DNA of 64,000 nt from Oxalobacteraceae bacterium AB_14 (GCA_000381565.1 KB906725.1:687785-751784), one strand, 5' to 3'. Shown: positions 10,801 through 18,958, counted from the first letter of the stretch. Notes: generated by a model not told the origin, from the sequence alone. Program-made: numbers and translations.

Positions 10801-13530
10801 TACGAAGACCAGTCGGGCTACCGCCAGCTGCTGCACGAGCAGATCATGGGCCTGATCGCCTCCGGCATCGACGCCCAGGCCATCGACCGTCCGGGCGGCA
10901 TCTTCGTGCGCCTGGCCGACCAGATCGCCAACGAGGACCGCATCCTGCTGCAATCGGTGGCGCGCGCCATCCTCAGCGACAGCCGCGGCACCCTGGCCGA
11001 GCAGATCAAGCGTCCCGGCCCGCCGGCCATGCGCATGCCGCCGCTGATGGTGGACAACCGCGGCGAGTATGCGGATGCCGGCCCGGCCACGCCGGCCGCG
11101 CGCCAGCTGGTGCTGGAAAACGGCATCGGCGGCTTCACGCCGGACGGCCGCGAATACGTCATCACCACCAGCGGCGCCCAGCGCACGCCGGCGCCGTGGT
11201 CCAACGTGCTGGCCAATCCGCAGTTCGGCAGCGTGATCTCGGAAAGCGGCCAGGCCTACACCTGGCACGAGAACGCCCACGAGTTCCGCCTGACGCCGTG
11301 GCACAACGACCCGGTCAGCGACGGCAGCGGCGAGGCCTTCTACCTGCGCGATGAGCAGAGCGGCCAGTTCTGGTCGCCGACCGCCTTGCCGGCGCGCGGC
11401 AACGGCAGCTACGTCACGCGCCACGGCTTCGGCTACAGCGTGTTCGAGCACGCCGAGAGCGGCATCGCCACCGAGATGACCACCTTCGTCGCCACCGACG
11501 CGCCGATCAAGTACACCGTGCTCAAGGTGCGCAACGACACGCTGGTCACGCGCCGCCTGTCGGCCACCGGCTATGTCGAATGGGTGCTGGGCGACATGCG
11601 CTCCAAGTCCGGCATGCACATCGTCACCGAGGCCGATCCGGTCAGCGGCGCGCTGTTCGCCAAGAACGCCTACAACACCGAGTTCACCGGCCGCGTGGCC
11701 TTCTTCAACTGCGACGCCACGCTGCGCACCCACACCGGCGACCGCGGCGAATTCCTGGGCCGTAACGGCTCGCTGGCGGCGCCGGCGGCGCTGCGCCGCT
11801 CGCGCCTGTCCGGCAAGATCGGCGCGGGGCTGGACGCCTGCGCCGCGATCCAGGTGCCGTTCGACCTGCTGCCCGGCCAGGAGCGCGAGATCGTCTTCGT
11901 GCTGGGCGTGGCCGGCCGCCGCAACGCCGACGCCAGCAGCCTGGCGCAGAAGCACCGCAGCGCCGGCGCCGCGCACGAGGCGCTGGCCGCCGTGCACGCG
12001 CATTGGGAGCAGACCCTGGGCGCGGTGCGCATCGACACGCCGGAGCCGGAGCTGGACCTGCTGGCCAACGGCTGGCTGATGTACCAGACCATCGCCTGCC
12101 GCATGTGGGCGCGCAGCGGCTACTACCAGTCCGGCGGCGCCTTCGGCTTCCGCGACCAGCTGCAGGACGCGATGGCGACCATCCACACGCAACCGCAGCT
12201 GCTGCGCGACCAGCTGATGCTGTGCGCCGCCCACCAGTTCCTGGAGGGCGACGTGCAGCACTGGTGGCATCCGCCCTCCGACCGCGGCGTGCGCACCCAC
12301 TGTTCGGACGATTATCTGTGGCTGCCGCTGGGCGCCTGGCGCTACGTCATCGCCACCGGCGACCTCGGCGTGCTGGGCGAAAGCGCGCCTTACCTGGAGG
12401 GCCGCGCCGTCAAGCCGGAGGAGGATTCCTATTACGACCTGCCGAGCCGTTCCAGCCAGAGCGGAACGCTGTACCAGCACTGCGTGCGCGCCATCCGCAA
12501 CGGCCTGCGCTTCGGCGTGCACGGCTTGCCGCTGATCGGTTCCTGCGACTGGAACGACGGCATGGACAAGGTGGGCGAGCATGGCAAGGGGGAGAGCGTG
12601 TGGCTGGCCTTCTTCCTGTGCGAGGTGCTGCAGCGCTTCGCCGAGGTGGCGGAACTGATGCAGGACGCGGCCTTCGCCACCGAATGCCGGGGCGAGGCCA
12701 GGAAGCTGGCCGCCAACGTCGAGCACAACGCCTGGGACGGCGAGTGGTATCGCCGCGCCTATTTCGACGACGGCACGCCGCTCGGTTCGCACACCAACGA
12801 GGAATGCCAGATCGATTCGATCTCGCAAAGCTGGGGCGTGCTGTCCGGCGCCGCCGATCCGGTGCGGGTGCGCGGCGCGATGGAGCAGGTCAACCAGCGG
12901 CTGGTGCGGCGCGGACCCGGCATAGGTCAGGGAATAATTCAGCTGCTCGATCCGCCGTTCGACAAGTCCGGTCCGAACCCGGGCTACATCCGTGGCTACG
13001 TGCCCGGCGTGCGCGAGAACGGCGGCCAGTACACGCACGCCGCCATCTGGACCGCGATGGCCTTCGCCCGCCTGGGCGACACCGAGCGCGCCTGGGAGCT
13101 GGCGCGCATGATCAACCCGCTGCAGCACGGCAGCACGCCGGAAGGCATGGCGCGCTACAAGGTCGAACCGTATGTGGTGACGGCCGACGTCTACGCCGTG
13201 GCGCCGCACGTGGGCCGTGGCGGCTGGAGCTGGTACACCGGTTCCTCGGGCTGGATGTACCGGCTGATACTGGAATCGCTGCTCGGCCTGACCCGCACCG
13301 CGACCCAGCTGACGATGGCGCCGCGCATGCCGGCCGAGTGGGATCACTTCACGCTGACCTATCGCTACGGCGCGGCGTCGTATGTGATCCGCGTGCTGAA
13401 GTCGGCGGAGGCCGGCGCGCCGATCATGACGATAGACGGCGTGCGCCAGCTGGGCATGGCGATCGATTTGCTCGATACCGCCAGCATCCATAAGGTCGAA
13501 CTGTTCATGCCGGCCACGTTCAATTCTTAA
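4828..13530 (+). CDS. ndvB: Cyclic beta-1,2-glucan synthase (NdvB type)
   Basis: A 2,900-residue inner-membrane enzyme, close to the usual ~2,830 of rhizobial NdvB. It polymerises and cyclises beta-1,2-glucan from UDP-glucose. Order of parts: a helical N-terminal region (1-415); membrane helices at ~420-480; a GT84 glycosyltransferase domain with LDTDTQ (DxD, ~641) and RRQRW (QxxRW type, ~785); membrane helices at ~835-1005; a glycoamylase-like region (~1020-1530, with YNTTTNLLAIGYNVSERR); and GH94-type phosphorylase repeats to the end, with the catalytic-type motif SCDWNDGMD near 2570. The start is TTG 4828, chosen for GAGG seven bases upstream; ATG 4849 is the alternative. No ndvA-type exporter is adjacent. 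A known family role is osmoprotection and host interaction. Confidence 0.95.
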   Translation: MNKPAPLMPELTLGFRESPSGSLLADADDEDLPLRAELFSAAQMAAHGKTLASHHELSKRGGRDRLLARLTENAAVIDATCDELTAAVKAGRQITPASEWLLDNFYLIEDQIRIARRHLPKDYSKQLPRLGRGAPEGTPRVYKIALEIISHGDGRVDPESLCRFVDAYQEVASLKLGELWAIPIMLRLALIENLRRVAARVADNRSHRDLANSWADQMTDVAEKNPSGLILMVADMARSNPPISSAFVAELARRLQGQTPALTLALSWITHRLAETDQTIEQQIQAEIQQQAAEQVSIANSIGSLRFLGTMDWQEFVETMSVVEQTLRQDPAAIYGRMEFATRDQYRHAIEKIAKRSRYSELEVAQQALQLAQAHYEGGDARHGHVGFYLIGGGLAALEKQTGMRRPWLEALQQTSRASPLTSYLGAIAAIALVSTALLLERAARNGVNGAVIVLLGVLALLGSSQLALSLVNWIATLVTRPNPLPRMDYKDGVPSDARAIVVVPTLVYSQDNIADLCEQLEVRFLANRDPNLVFCLLTDFADAAAETLPGDAALVEQMHRCIGHLNRKYATHPNGDPASPFLLLHRPRRWNPQQGVWMGDERKRGKLQELNRFLRGGARDKFSVVVGDTGELEAIKYVITLDTDTQLPRDAAAQFVATMQHPLNQPRIDSARRRVVEGYGILQPRVTVSLPSENASLYEKLCGGEPGIDPYTRTVSDVYQDVFFEGSFIGKGIYDVDVFEQVLGDRLPDNRILSHDLLEGCYLRAGLLSDAQLYEAYPARYSDDVSRRQRWIRGDWQLASWVFGRVPAPNRKRERNPLSLLSRWKLFDNLRRSLTAPALVLSLITAWRWLPDPWLWTAAVLAVIFVPPIVSTLHDLLRRPEDTLWSQHIRAALRRGGMQFAHAILMLVFLPYEAWFSLDAILRSAWRMLVSHKHLLEWRASALSRAADGAAGVWRTMWVSPVLALFVGGALWGWRPVSLAPAALFLLAWLLAPAVAERISRPIARRHAQLTPEQQRFLHQLARRTWAYFDRYVGPEDNWLPPDNMQEHPAHVVAHRTSPTNIGMALLANLSASDFGYITVGQMMARSASTLATMDQLERHQGHFYNWYDTQTLKPLHPIYISTVDSGNLAGHLLTLQAGLTGLYDQPVLGPQTVDGIVATCRVLQESLEGGADTEQLDALLAALGPAPDAGSLRQLHAWLARVSAAAAAFQAPADAHSEAAMWHASLTQQCQAAQAELALLAPWVKLPADAVFDTSLARVPTLRELAAMINQADAVLANDLAPAERDRQLLLAGLCAQGATAAHQRMRELAELAQRCGAYAQMEYGFLYNTTTNLLAIGYNVSERRLDASYYDLLASEVRLASFVAIAQGQLPQEHWFALGRQLCIVAGKPVLLSWSGSMFEYLMPLLVMPNYPSTLLDHTYHAVIDAQIDYGKRRNVPWGISESGYNTVDASLNYQYRAFGVPGLGLKRGLADDLVIAPYATMLGLMVQPEAACLNLQKMAGLGYMGRYGFFEAVDYTSSRLPRGQTAAVIRSFMVHHQGMGLLALSYLLHDRPMQRRFESDPLLQSTLLVLQERSPQAGAFYSNTAELAAIRSYAPEQAMPMRVLAQHSTPVPEIQLLSNGRYHVMVTNSGGSYSRWKDLAVTRWREDSTRDNWGNFCYVRDLDDGQFWSTTYQPTLVEPRRHEVIFSEGRAEFRRSDRSIDLYTEIVVSPEDDIELRRTRITNKSDRERTIEVTSFAEVVMAPAAADAAHPAFSKLFVQTEILRDENAILCTRRPRGPADAMPWLMHSMMVHDAAVTGVSFETDRARFIGRGNTSAAPSAMQGEDALSGSEGSVLDPVVAIRYTLTLKPDQTAIVDIVTGMTEQRDAALHLIDKYQDRHLADRVFELAWTHSQVVLRQLNASEADAQLYGRLANSVIYPNAALRADAATLIKNQRGQSGLWAYAISGDLPIVLLQIKDPANIELARQLVQAHAYWRLKGLVVDLVIWYEDQSGYRQLLHEQIMGLIASGIDAQAIDRPGGIFVRLADQIANEDRILLQSVARAILSDSRGTLAEQIKRPGPPAMRMPPLMVDNRGEYADAGPATPAARQLVLENGIGGFTPDGREYVITTSGAQRTPAPWSNVLANPQFGSVISESGQAYTWHENAHEFRLTPWHNDPVSDGSGEAFYLRDEQSGQFWSPTALPARGNGSYVTRHGFGYSVFEHAESGIATEMTTFVATDAPIKYTVLKVRNDTLVTRRLSATGYVEWVLGDMRSKSGMHIVTEADPVSGALFAKNAYNTEFTGRVAFFNCDATLRTHTGDRGEFLGRNGSLAAPAALRRSRLSGKIGAGLDACAAIQVPFDLLPGQEREIVFVLGVAGRRNADASSLAQKHRSAGAAHEALAAVHAHWEQTLGAVRIDTPEPELDLLANGWLMYQTIACRMWARSGYYQSGGAFGFRDQLQDAMATIHTQPQLLRDQLMLCAAHQFLEGDVQHWWHPPSDRGVRTHCSDDYLWLPLGAWRYVIATGDLGVLGESAPYLEGRAVKPEEDSYYDLPSRSSQSGTLYQHCVRAIRNGLRFGVHGLPLIGSCDWNDGMDKVGEHGKGESVWLAFFLCEVLQRFAEVAELMQDAAFATECRGEARKLAANVEHNAWDGEWYRRAYFDDGTPLGSHTNEECQIDSISQSWGVLSGAADPVRVRGAMEQVNQRLVRRGPGIGQGIIQLLDPPFDKSGPNPGYIRGYVPGVRENGGQYTHAAIWTAMAFARLGDTERAWELARMINPLQHGSTPEGMARYKVEPYVVTADVYAVAPHVGRGGWSWYTGSSGWMYRLILESLLGLTRTATQLTMAPRMPAEWDHFTLTYRYGAASYVIRVLKSAEAGAPIMTIDGVRQLGMAIDLLDTASIHKVELFMPATFNS

Positions 13531-13565
13531 CAGAGTGTCCCATTCTGGACATTTTCATCATCGTT

Positions 13566-13599
13566 ACAACGGCGCGGAAAAATAACTCCGCGCCGTTGT
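13566..13599. other. Strong 13-bp hairpin after the glucan synthase
   Basis: A perfect stem (13566-13578 with 13587-13599) surrounds an A-rich 8-base loop (AAAATAAC). No T run follows on either strand, so it is not a classical terminator. It may protect the 3' end of the very long transcript. Confidence 0.5.
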
Positions 13600-13735
13600 C
13601 GCCCACGCGCCCAAGCGCTGCCGCATTTATTCCAAAGACCTCTGAATAGCCAAGTAAATTCGAATTGGTTCGTCATCTTCCTGTCATGCATAGTTGCCAG
13701 AATTTTGGATCCCCAACCGCAGAGAGAAAGAAGTG

Positions 13736-15889
13736 ATGAACAAATCTAAGATGCTGTCCCGGCTCGCGATGATGTTGATTTTGTCTTCCGGCGCCGTGGG
13801 CGCGGTCCACGCGTCCAAGGCCGACCACCACGAGTTCGAGGCCACGCTGCACGCGCCGTTCGCCGCCGACGGCGCCGACCAGGATCGGCCGGAAGCCCGT
13901 ACCTTCAAGCTCGCCTTCGACTTCCCCCTGCTCGAGCGCGAGCAGGACGTGCAATGGCGGCTGGAGCTGGTCAGCCCCGACGGCGTGGTGGTGCAGCAGT
14001 GGCGGGGCGTGCAGCGCATCGCCGGCAAGCCGGTCGACGTCAGCATCGCCTGGGACGGCCGCGCCGACGGCTTGATCCTGACCGACGGCGTCTACCTGGC
14101 GCGCATGCAGGCCGTCACCGGCGGCGAGACCGTCGAGCAAAGCTGGGACATCTCGCTGGGCCACAACCCGGCGCAGGCCATGCCGGCCTTCAAGGCGCTG
14201 CCGACCTTGCACTCCGCGGCGCGCGCCAATGGCCGCGTGGTGCAGGGCGCCGTCGCCGCGACCGCGTCGCTGCCGTACACCGTCTACCTCGGCAACCTGC
14301 ACAGCCAGACCAACCACAGCGACGGCGGCGGCCCGCTGGGCAGCTGCACCGGCGCCCAGGCGCCGCAAAGCGCGGCGCTGGGACCGGCCGACGCCTACCA
14401 GTACGCGATGAACAAGGGCCTCGATTTCCTGATGGCCTCCGAGCACAATCACATGTACGACGGTTCCGACAGCACCAACGCCGCGGCCGATCCGGCCGTC
14501 GCCAAGGCGCTGTTCCAGTCCGGCCTGGCCGCGGCCGCCAACTTCAACGGCGCGCACGCCGGCTTCCTCGGCATGTATGGGCTGGAATGGGGCGTGATCA
14601 ACAACGGCGGCCATATGAACATCTTCAACACCACCGAGCTGCTGGGTTGGGAGAGCAACGGCGGCGGCCAGCTGATCGCCGACACGCTGACGCCCAAGAA
14701 CGACTACGCCACCTTGTACACGCTGATGCGCCAGCGCGGCTACGTGGGCCAGTTCAACCATCCGGCGTCGTCGGGCCAGTTCCTGGTCAACGGCACGCCG
14801 CTGGGCTACAGCGCCGACGGCGACCAGGCGATGGCGCTGTGCGAAGTGCTCAACACATCGGCCTTCTCGACCAACACCAGCGAGACCGAGACCGGCCGCA
14901 GCACCTACGAAGGCGCCTGCAACAAGGCGCTGGAGGCGGGCTACCACGTCGCCTTCTCCAGCGACCAGGACAACCACTGCGCCAACTGGGGCGCGTCCTA
15001 CACCAACCGCACCGGCGTGCTGCTGCCGACCGGCACCCCGCTGACCTCGGCCAGCATGATCGCCGCCATCAAGGCGCGCCGCGTGTACGCCACCATGGAC
15101 AAGACCTCGCAGCTGGTCCTGACCGCCAACGGCCATGTGATGGGCGAGCGCTTCACCAACAGCGGCGCCCTGAACCTGGTCGCCAACTTCGCCAGCAGCA
15201 GCGGCAAGACGGTATCGACGGTGAAGATGTACGAGGGCGTCCCCGGCCGCAACGGCACGGTGACGCAGCTGTCGGCCACCGCCAGCACCACCATCACGCC
15301 GGCCGTGGGCGAGCATTTCTACTACGCCAAGATCACCCAGAACGACGGCAACATCCTGTGGTCGGCGCCGGTGTGGGTCACGCAGACCAGCGGCGGCGGC
15401 GGCGGCACCACGCCGCCCGCCGCCACCCAGCTGATCGTCAACGGCGGCTTTGAGTCGGGCGCCGCCTCATGGAGCGCGACGTCGGGCGTCATCAGCGCCG
15501 ATGCGAGCCAGGCCGCGCACGCCGGCAGCTACAAGGCCTGGCTGGACGGCTATGGCAGCGCCCATACCGACACGCTGTACCAGAGCGTGACGATACCGGC
15601 CGACGCCACCAGCGCCACCCTGGCGTTCTGGCTCAAGGTGGTGTCCAGCGAGACCACCACGAGCACCGCCTACGACACGCTCAAGGTGCAGGTGCGCAGC
15701 AGCGCCAACGCGGTGTTGGCGACGCTGGCGACGTATTCGAATCTGAACAAGGGCAGCACGTATGGGCAGAAGAGCTTCGACCTGTCGGCCTACAAAGGGC
15801 AGACGGTGAGGATATACTTCGAGGGTGTGGAGGGTACGACGGTGGCGACGTCGTTCCTGATCGACGACGTCACGCTGAACGTGCAGTAA
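13736..15889 (+). CDS. Secreted CehA/McbA-type (PHP-fold) metallohydrolase with C-terminal carbohydrate-binding-like domain
   Basis: A 717-residue protein with signal peptide MNKSKMLSRLAMMLILSSG. An N-terminal beta-rich region (~30-180) is followed by a PHP-like metal-dependent domain (~185-480). Its metal-ligand motifs are GNLHSQTNHSDGGG, MASEHNHMYDG, QFNHPAS and SSDQDNHC. A Gly-rich linker (~565) leads to a jelly-roll, galactose-binding-like domain starting NGGFESGAASW and ending SFLIDDVTLNV. CehA/McbA-type enzymes hydrolyse esters or carbamates; here the substrate is unknown and the C-terminal domain suggests attachment to polysaccharide. ATG 13736 was chosen because it opens the signal peptide and has AGAAAG upstream; an in-frame TTG at 13694 was rejected. 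Confidence 0.8.
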   Translation: MNKSKMLSRLAMMLILSSGAVGAVHASKADHHEFEATLHAPFAADGADQDRPEARTFKLAFDFPLLEREQDVQWRLELVSPDGVVVQQWRGVQRIAGKPVDVSIAWDGRADGLILTDGVYLARMQAVTGGETVEQSWDISLGHNPAQAMPAFKALPTLHSAARANGRVVQGAVAATASLPYTVYLGNLHSQTNHSDGGGPLGSCTGAQAPQSAALGPADAYQYAMNKGLDFLMASEHNHMYDGSDSTNAAADPAVAKALFQSGLAAAANFNGAHAGFLGMYGLEWGVINNGGHMNIFNTTELLGWESNGGGQLIADTLTPKNDYATLYTLMRQRGYVGQFNHPASSGQFLVNGTPLGYSADGDQAMALCEVLNTSAFSTNTSETETGRSTYEGACNKALEAGYHVAFSSDQDNHCANWGASYTNRTGVLLPTGTPLTSASMIAAIKARRVYATMDKTSQLVLTANGHVMGERFTNSGALNLVANFASSSGKTVSTVKMYEGVPGRNGTVTQLSATASTTITPAVGEHFYYAKITQNDGNILWSAPVWVTQTSGGGGGTTPPAATQLIVNGGFESGAASWSATSGVISADASQAAHAGSYKAWLDGYGSAHTDTLYQSVTIPADATSATLAFWLKVVSSETTTSTAYDTLKVQVRSSANAVLATLATYSNLNKGSTYGQKSFDLSAYKGQTVRIYFEGVEGTTVATSFLIDDVTLNVQ

Positions 15890-15895
15890 GCCCGC

Positions 15896-16150
15896 TTACT
15901 TGGTCCACGGCTGTTCGCGCTTGGTGCCGGAGCGCGCGAACAGCAGCAGCACCGCTATGCCGAGCAGTATCAGCTTGTAGCTCACCGGCTCGGGCACCGA
16001 GACCATATTGGGTCGGCCCGGCGCCGGCTTGACCGTCTTGACGGCGCTGGCGGCATGTGCGGCCACCGGCGTCGTCTCGGCGGCGTATGCCGGAACGCTC
16101 AACGCGGAGGCGCTCACCACCAGCGCCGCTATCGTGTTCATCAATCGCAT
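15896..16150 (-). CDS. Small PEP-CTERM-like sorted protein
   Basis: An 84-residue protein beginning with signal peptide MRLMNTIAALVVSASALS. It ends with VPEP, then a hydrophobic helix (YKLILLGIAVLLLFA) and a basic tail (RSGTKREQ). That order is the PEP-CTERM sorting signal, recognised in exopolysaccharide-producing Gram-negatives by exosortase (EpsH/XrtA). The mature part would be only about 35 residues, rich in Ala, Val, Lys and Pro. AGGGG precedes ATG 16150. It converges on the metallohydrolase gene with six bases between the two stop codons. No exosortase is in the window. The function is unknown. Confidence 0.6.
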   Translation of the reverse strand: MRLMNTIAALVVSASALSVPAYAAETTPVAAHAASAVKTVKPAPGRPNMVSVPEPVSYKLILLGIAVLLLFARSGTKREQPWTK

Positions 16151-16249
16151 TGCTTGCCCCTGTCGATAATCAAGTGACAAGTATAGTAGATTGTTAATTA
16201 TTTTTCCTCCGTGCGGTAGCACACGGAGCGCAGCAAAAAATCCCTGACC

Positions 16250-16825
16250 CTACGCGCCCAGGCTGGCGCCTGCGCCCAGCAGCGTGGCCACGCCCAGCAC
16301 GGCGAACACCAGCGCGGCGATGCCATGCACCAGTTTGAGCGACACCCGGTGGGCGATCTTGTCGCCCAGGTAGACCGCCGGCACATTGGCCAGCATCATG
16401 CCGAAGGTGGTGCCGCACACCACCGCCACCAGGCTGTCGTAGCGGGCCGCCAGCGCCACCGTGGCCACCTGCGTCTTGTCGCCCATCTCGGCGACGAAGA
16501 AGGCGATCAGCGTGGTCAGGAACACGCCGTACTTCGCCAGCGGCATGTCGTCCTCGTCGATCTTGTCCGGCACCAGCGTCCACGCGGCCATCGCCAGGAA
16601 GGACAGGCCCAGCACCCAGCGCAGGATATCGGGACCCAGCAGGCTGGTGATCCAGGCGCCGACGGCGGCAGCGAACGCGTGGTTGGCGATGGTGGCGACG
16701 AAAATCGCGGCGACGATGGGCAGCGGACGGCGGAATTTGGCGGCCAGGCAGAAGGCCAGCAACTGGGTTTTGTCGCCGATTTCAGCGAGGGCGACGATGC
16801 CGCCAGAGACGAGGAAGGCTTCCAT
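16250..16825 (-). CDS. GDT1/TMEM165 family manganese exporter
   Basis: A 191-residue integral membrane protein with six predicted helices in two homologous halves. Each half carries the family motif E-x-G-D-K-T (ALAEIGDKTQ near residue 13 and FVAEMGDKTQ near residue 110). Bacterial members such as MneA export Mn2+ and protect against manganese excess. The upstream yybP-ykoY-type leader on the same strand supports manganese as substrate. ATG 16825 is the only sensible start. The ribosome-binding site is weak, which fits translation control by the leader. Confidence 0.92.
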   Translation of the reverse strand: MEAFLVSGGIVALAEIGDKTQLLAFCLAAKFRRPLPIVAAIFVATIANHAFAAAVGAWITSLLGPDILRWVLGLSFLAMAAWTLVPDKIDEDDMPLAKYGVFLTTLIAFFVAEMGDKTQVATVALAARYDSLVAVVCGTTFGMMLANVPAVYLGDKIAHRVSLKLVHGIAALVFAVLGVATLLGAGASLGA

Positions 16826-16882
16826 GGGTTTTGAATGTAGTACGCGGGCCGGAACGATTAACCAATGATCCAGGCGCGACTC

Positions 16883-17018
16883 CGGCCCATCATGGCCGCA
16901 CCTCGATCATGGTCTCGTCAAGTTTTTCAACCACCTGCACCACGGTCTGCGGACCGATTATGTTGACACAGGTTCTTGCGCCGGGGAGGCGCAAGCCGAC
17001 TACTCCCCACTAACGGCC
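16883..17018 (-). promoter_or_regulatory. yybP-ykoY manganese riboswitch
   Basis: Read on the minus strand the leader contains the family's conserved blocks: GGGGAGTAG (17008-17000), TGTGTCAACA (16970-16961) and GACGAGACC (16919-16911). They are separated by hairpins such as GGCTTGCGCC...GGCGCAAG. The closing P1 helix is GGCCG (17018-17014) with CGGCC (16898-16894). The 3' strand of P1 can instead pair with GGCCG at 16887-16883, giving a mutually exclusive hairpin, which is a plausible expression switch. The coding start is 58 bases further on. The motif match is by eye; boundaries are approximate. Confidence 0.88.
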
Positions 17019-17111
17019 CGAATGATAGCATAAGGTGCGGCCGTGTACACACTGCCGATACATGGCTATGCTATTCTGCTTCGCGCTCAAGACCACATTG
17101 AAAAGACCACC

Positions 17112-18956
17112 ATGGCTATCAAAAAAACACTGTCCGCGCTCGTCCTGTCGGCCCTGACGACCCTGGGCGCCGCCCACGCCGATCCGCTGAGCTACGCGCG
17201 CTACGACCAGGTCCGCACCAGCGACCTGTATCTGGACCTGAAGGCCGACTTCGGCCACAAGACGCTGGCCGGCTACGCCGAGCTGACGCTGGCCTGGATC
17301 GACCCGGCGGCCCGCACGCTGGTGCTGGACACGAACGAACTCAATATCGCCAAGGTGCAGGTGCTGAAGCCGAACGGCCGCTGGAGCGCCGCCTCCTTCA
17401 TGCTCGACAAGCCCGACGCCGAAAAGGGCAGGGCGCTGCGCATCGCGCTGTCGTTCCAGCCGCAGAAGGTGCGCGTCTACTACCGCACCGCGCCGTCGGC
17501 CGCCGCGCTGCAATGGATGTCGCCGCAGCAGACCATGTCCGGCAAGCGTCCGTTCATGTTCAGCCAGTCCGAGGAAATCAACGCCCGCTCGTGGGCGCCG
17601 GTGCAGGACACGCCGGCGGTGCGCTTCACCTACAGCGCCCGCATCGAGGCGCCGGCCGGCATGCGGGTGGTGATGAGCGCCGAGAACGACCAGCAGTCGA
17701 GCGGCGCCGGCGGCTGGAAATTCAAGATGGCGCAGCCGATTCCGTCCTACCTGCTGGCGATCGCCATCGGCGAGATCGACGTGCGCAACCTCGGCCCGCG
17801 CTCCGCCGTCTACGCCGAACCCGCGCGCATCGAAGCGGCCGCCTACGAGCTGGCCGACACCGAGAAGATGATCAGCGCCGCCGAAGGCCTGTATGGTCCG
17901 TACCGGTGGGAGCGCTACGACATGATCGTGCTGCCGCCGTCGTTCCCGATCGGCGGCATGGAGAACCCGCGCCTGACCTTCCTCACCCCGACCATGATCG
18001 CCGGCGACCGCAGCCTGGTCGACCTGATCGCCCATGAACTGGCGCACTCCTGGTCCGGCAACCTGGTGACCAACGCCTCGTGGAAGCACTTCTGGCTCAA
18101 CGAAGGCTTCACCACCTATGTCACCACCCGCATCGTCGAGAAGCTGTACGGCGAGGAAGTGGCGGAGATGAACCTGCAGGTGGAGCAGGAAGAGGCGCTC
18201 GCTTCGCTGCCGTCCATCCCTGCGGCCAAGCAGGCGCTGGTCACGCGCGACGCCGACACCAGCGCCGCCAACTACACCGACAGCGGCCTGGTCTATCCGA
18301 AAGGCGCCTGGCTGCTGCGCACCCTGGAGCAGCGCGCCGGCCGCGAGGTGTTCGATCCCTTCCTGCGCGGCTGGTTCGACCAGCACGCGTTCAAGTCCGC
18401 CAGCACCGACGAATTCGTGGTCTACCTGAAGAAAAACCTGCTGGACGCGCATCCTGAAGTGATGGCGCCGGCGGAGCTGGACGAGTGGCTGTACGGCGCC
18501 GGCATTCCGGCCGGCGCCAGGCACGCGGCCTCGCCGCGCCTGGCCGCGCTCGATGCGCAGCGCAGCGCGTGGCTGAAGGGCGAGTTGCCGACCAAGGACT
18601 TGAACGGCAAGAACTGGATCGCGCTGGAATGGATGCACTTCCTGAACGATATCGACGGCAAGGCCAACGCCACGCAGCTGCGGGAGCTGGACCAGGCTTT
18701 CGCGCTGGGCAAGAGCGGCAACAATGAAATCGCCTACCGCTTCTACCTGGCGTCGATCAAGGCCGGCTACGACGTGCGCGAACCGCTGACCACCTTCCTG
18801 TTGAGCGTGGGCCGCCAGAAGTTCGTGGTGCCGCTGTACACCGCGCTGCTGAAAAATCCCGGCGACCGGGAATGGGCCAAGTCGGTCTACGCCCAGGCGC
18901 GCGCGCACTATCATCCGGTCACCCAGGGATCGGTCGACAAACAATTCAAAAAATAA
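17112..18956 (+). CDS. M1 family aminopeptidase, leukotriene A4 hydrolase-like, exported
   Basis: A 614-residue zinc peptidase that removes N-terminal residues from peptides. The N-terminus MAIKKTLSALVLSALTTLG is a signal peptide, so it acts in the periplasm or outside. Substrate motif GGMEN and zinc motif HELAH (first His at 308) are followed by a Glu in LNEG, giving HExxH-x18-E. The C-terminal ~150 residues look like the LTA4H-type helical domain. The start ATG 17112 was chosen for the signal peptide; a GTG at 17043 lies in the leader of the neighbouring riboswitch. Two bases separate its stop from the next gene, so the two are probably co-transcribed. Confidence 0.93.
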   Translation: MAIKKTLSALVLSALTTLGAAHADPLSYARYDQVRTSDLYLDLKADFGHKTLAGYAELTLAWIDPAARTLVLDTNELNIAKVQVLKPNGRWSAASFMLDKPDAEKGRALRIALSFQPQKVRVYYRTAPSAAALQWMSPQQTMSGKRPFMFSQSEEINARSWAPVQDTPAVRFTYSARIEAPAGMRVVMSAENDQQSSGAGGWKFKMAQPIPSYLLAIAIGEIDVRNLGPRSAVYAEPARIEAAAYELADTEKMISAAEGLYGPYRWERYDMIVLPPSFPIGGMENPRLTFLTPTMIAGDRSLVDLIAHELAHSWSGNLVTNASWKHFWLNEGFTTYVTTRIVEKLYGEEVAEMNLQVEQEEALASLPSIPAAKQALVTRDADTSAANYTDSGLVYPKGAWLLRTLEQRAGREVFDPFLRGWFDQHAFKSASTDEFVVYLKKNLLDAHPEVMAPAELDEWLYGAGIPAGARHAASPRLAALDAQRSAWLKGELPTKDLNGKNWIALEWMHFLNDIDGKANATQLRELDQAFALGKSGNNEIAYRFYLASIKAGYDVREPLTTFLLSVGRQKFVVPLYTALLKNPGDREWAKSVYAQARAHYHPVTQGSVDKQFKK

Positions 18957-18958
18957 CG

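Noticed and set aside
4810..13491. An unbroken 2,893-codon reading frame on the minus strand opposite the glucan synthase
   Set aside because: It mirrors the sense gene in very high-GC sequence where stop codons are rare. Its translation is a repetitive string of His, Gly, Ala, Arg and Gln with no domain, while the plus strand encodes a clear NdvB.
13536..13551. Inverted repeat TGTCC-N6-GGACA after the glucan synthase
   Set aside because: It resembles half of the CGGACA array sites, but it is a single short dyad behind a gene with no sigma-54 promoter downstream, so no role can be supported.
15885..15900. Perfect palindrome AGTAAGC-CC-GCTTACT between convergent genes
   Set aside because: It merely spans the two facing stop codons; the loop is only two bases and no T run follows.
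16199..16245. Hairpin CTCCGTG...CACGGAG after the GDT1-type gene as a terminator
   Set aside because: On both strands the T run precedes the stem and the A run follows it, the reverse of a terminator.
17010..18944. A 644-codon minus-strand frame opposite the M1 aminopeptidase
   Set aside because: It lies antisense to a gene with intact catalytic motifs and shows only low-complexity composition. It also runs into the riboswitch region.
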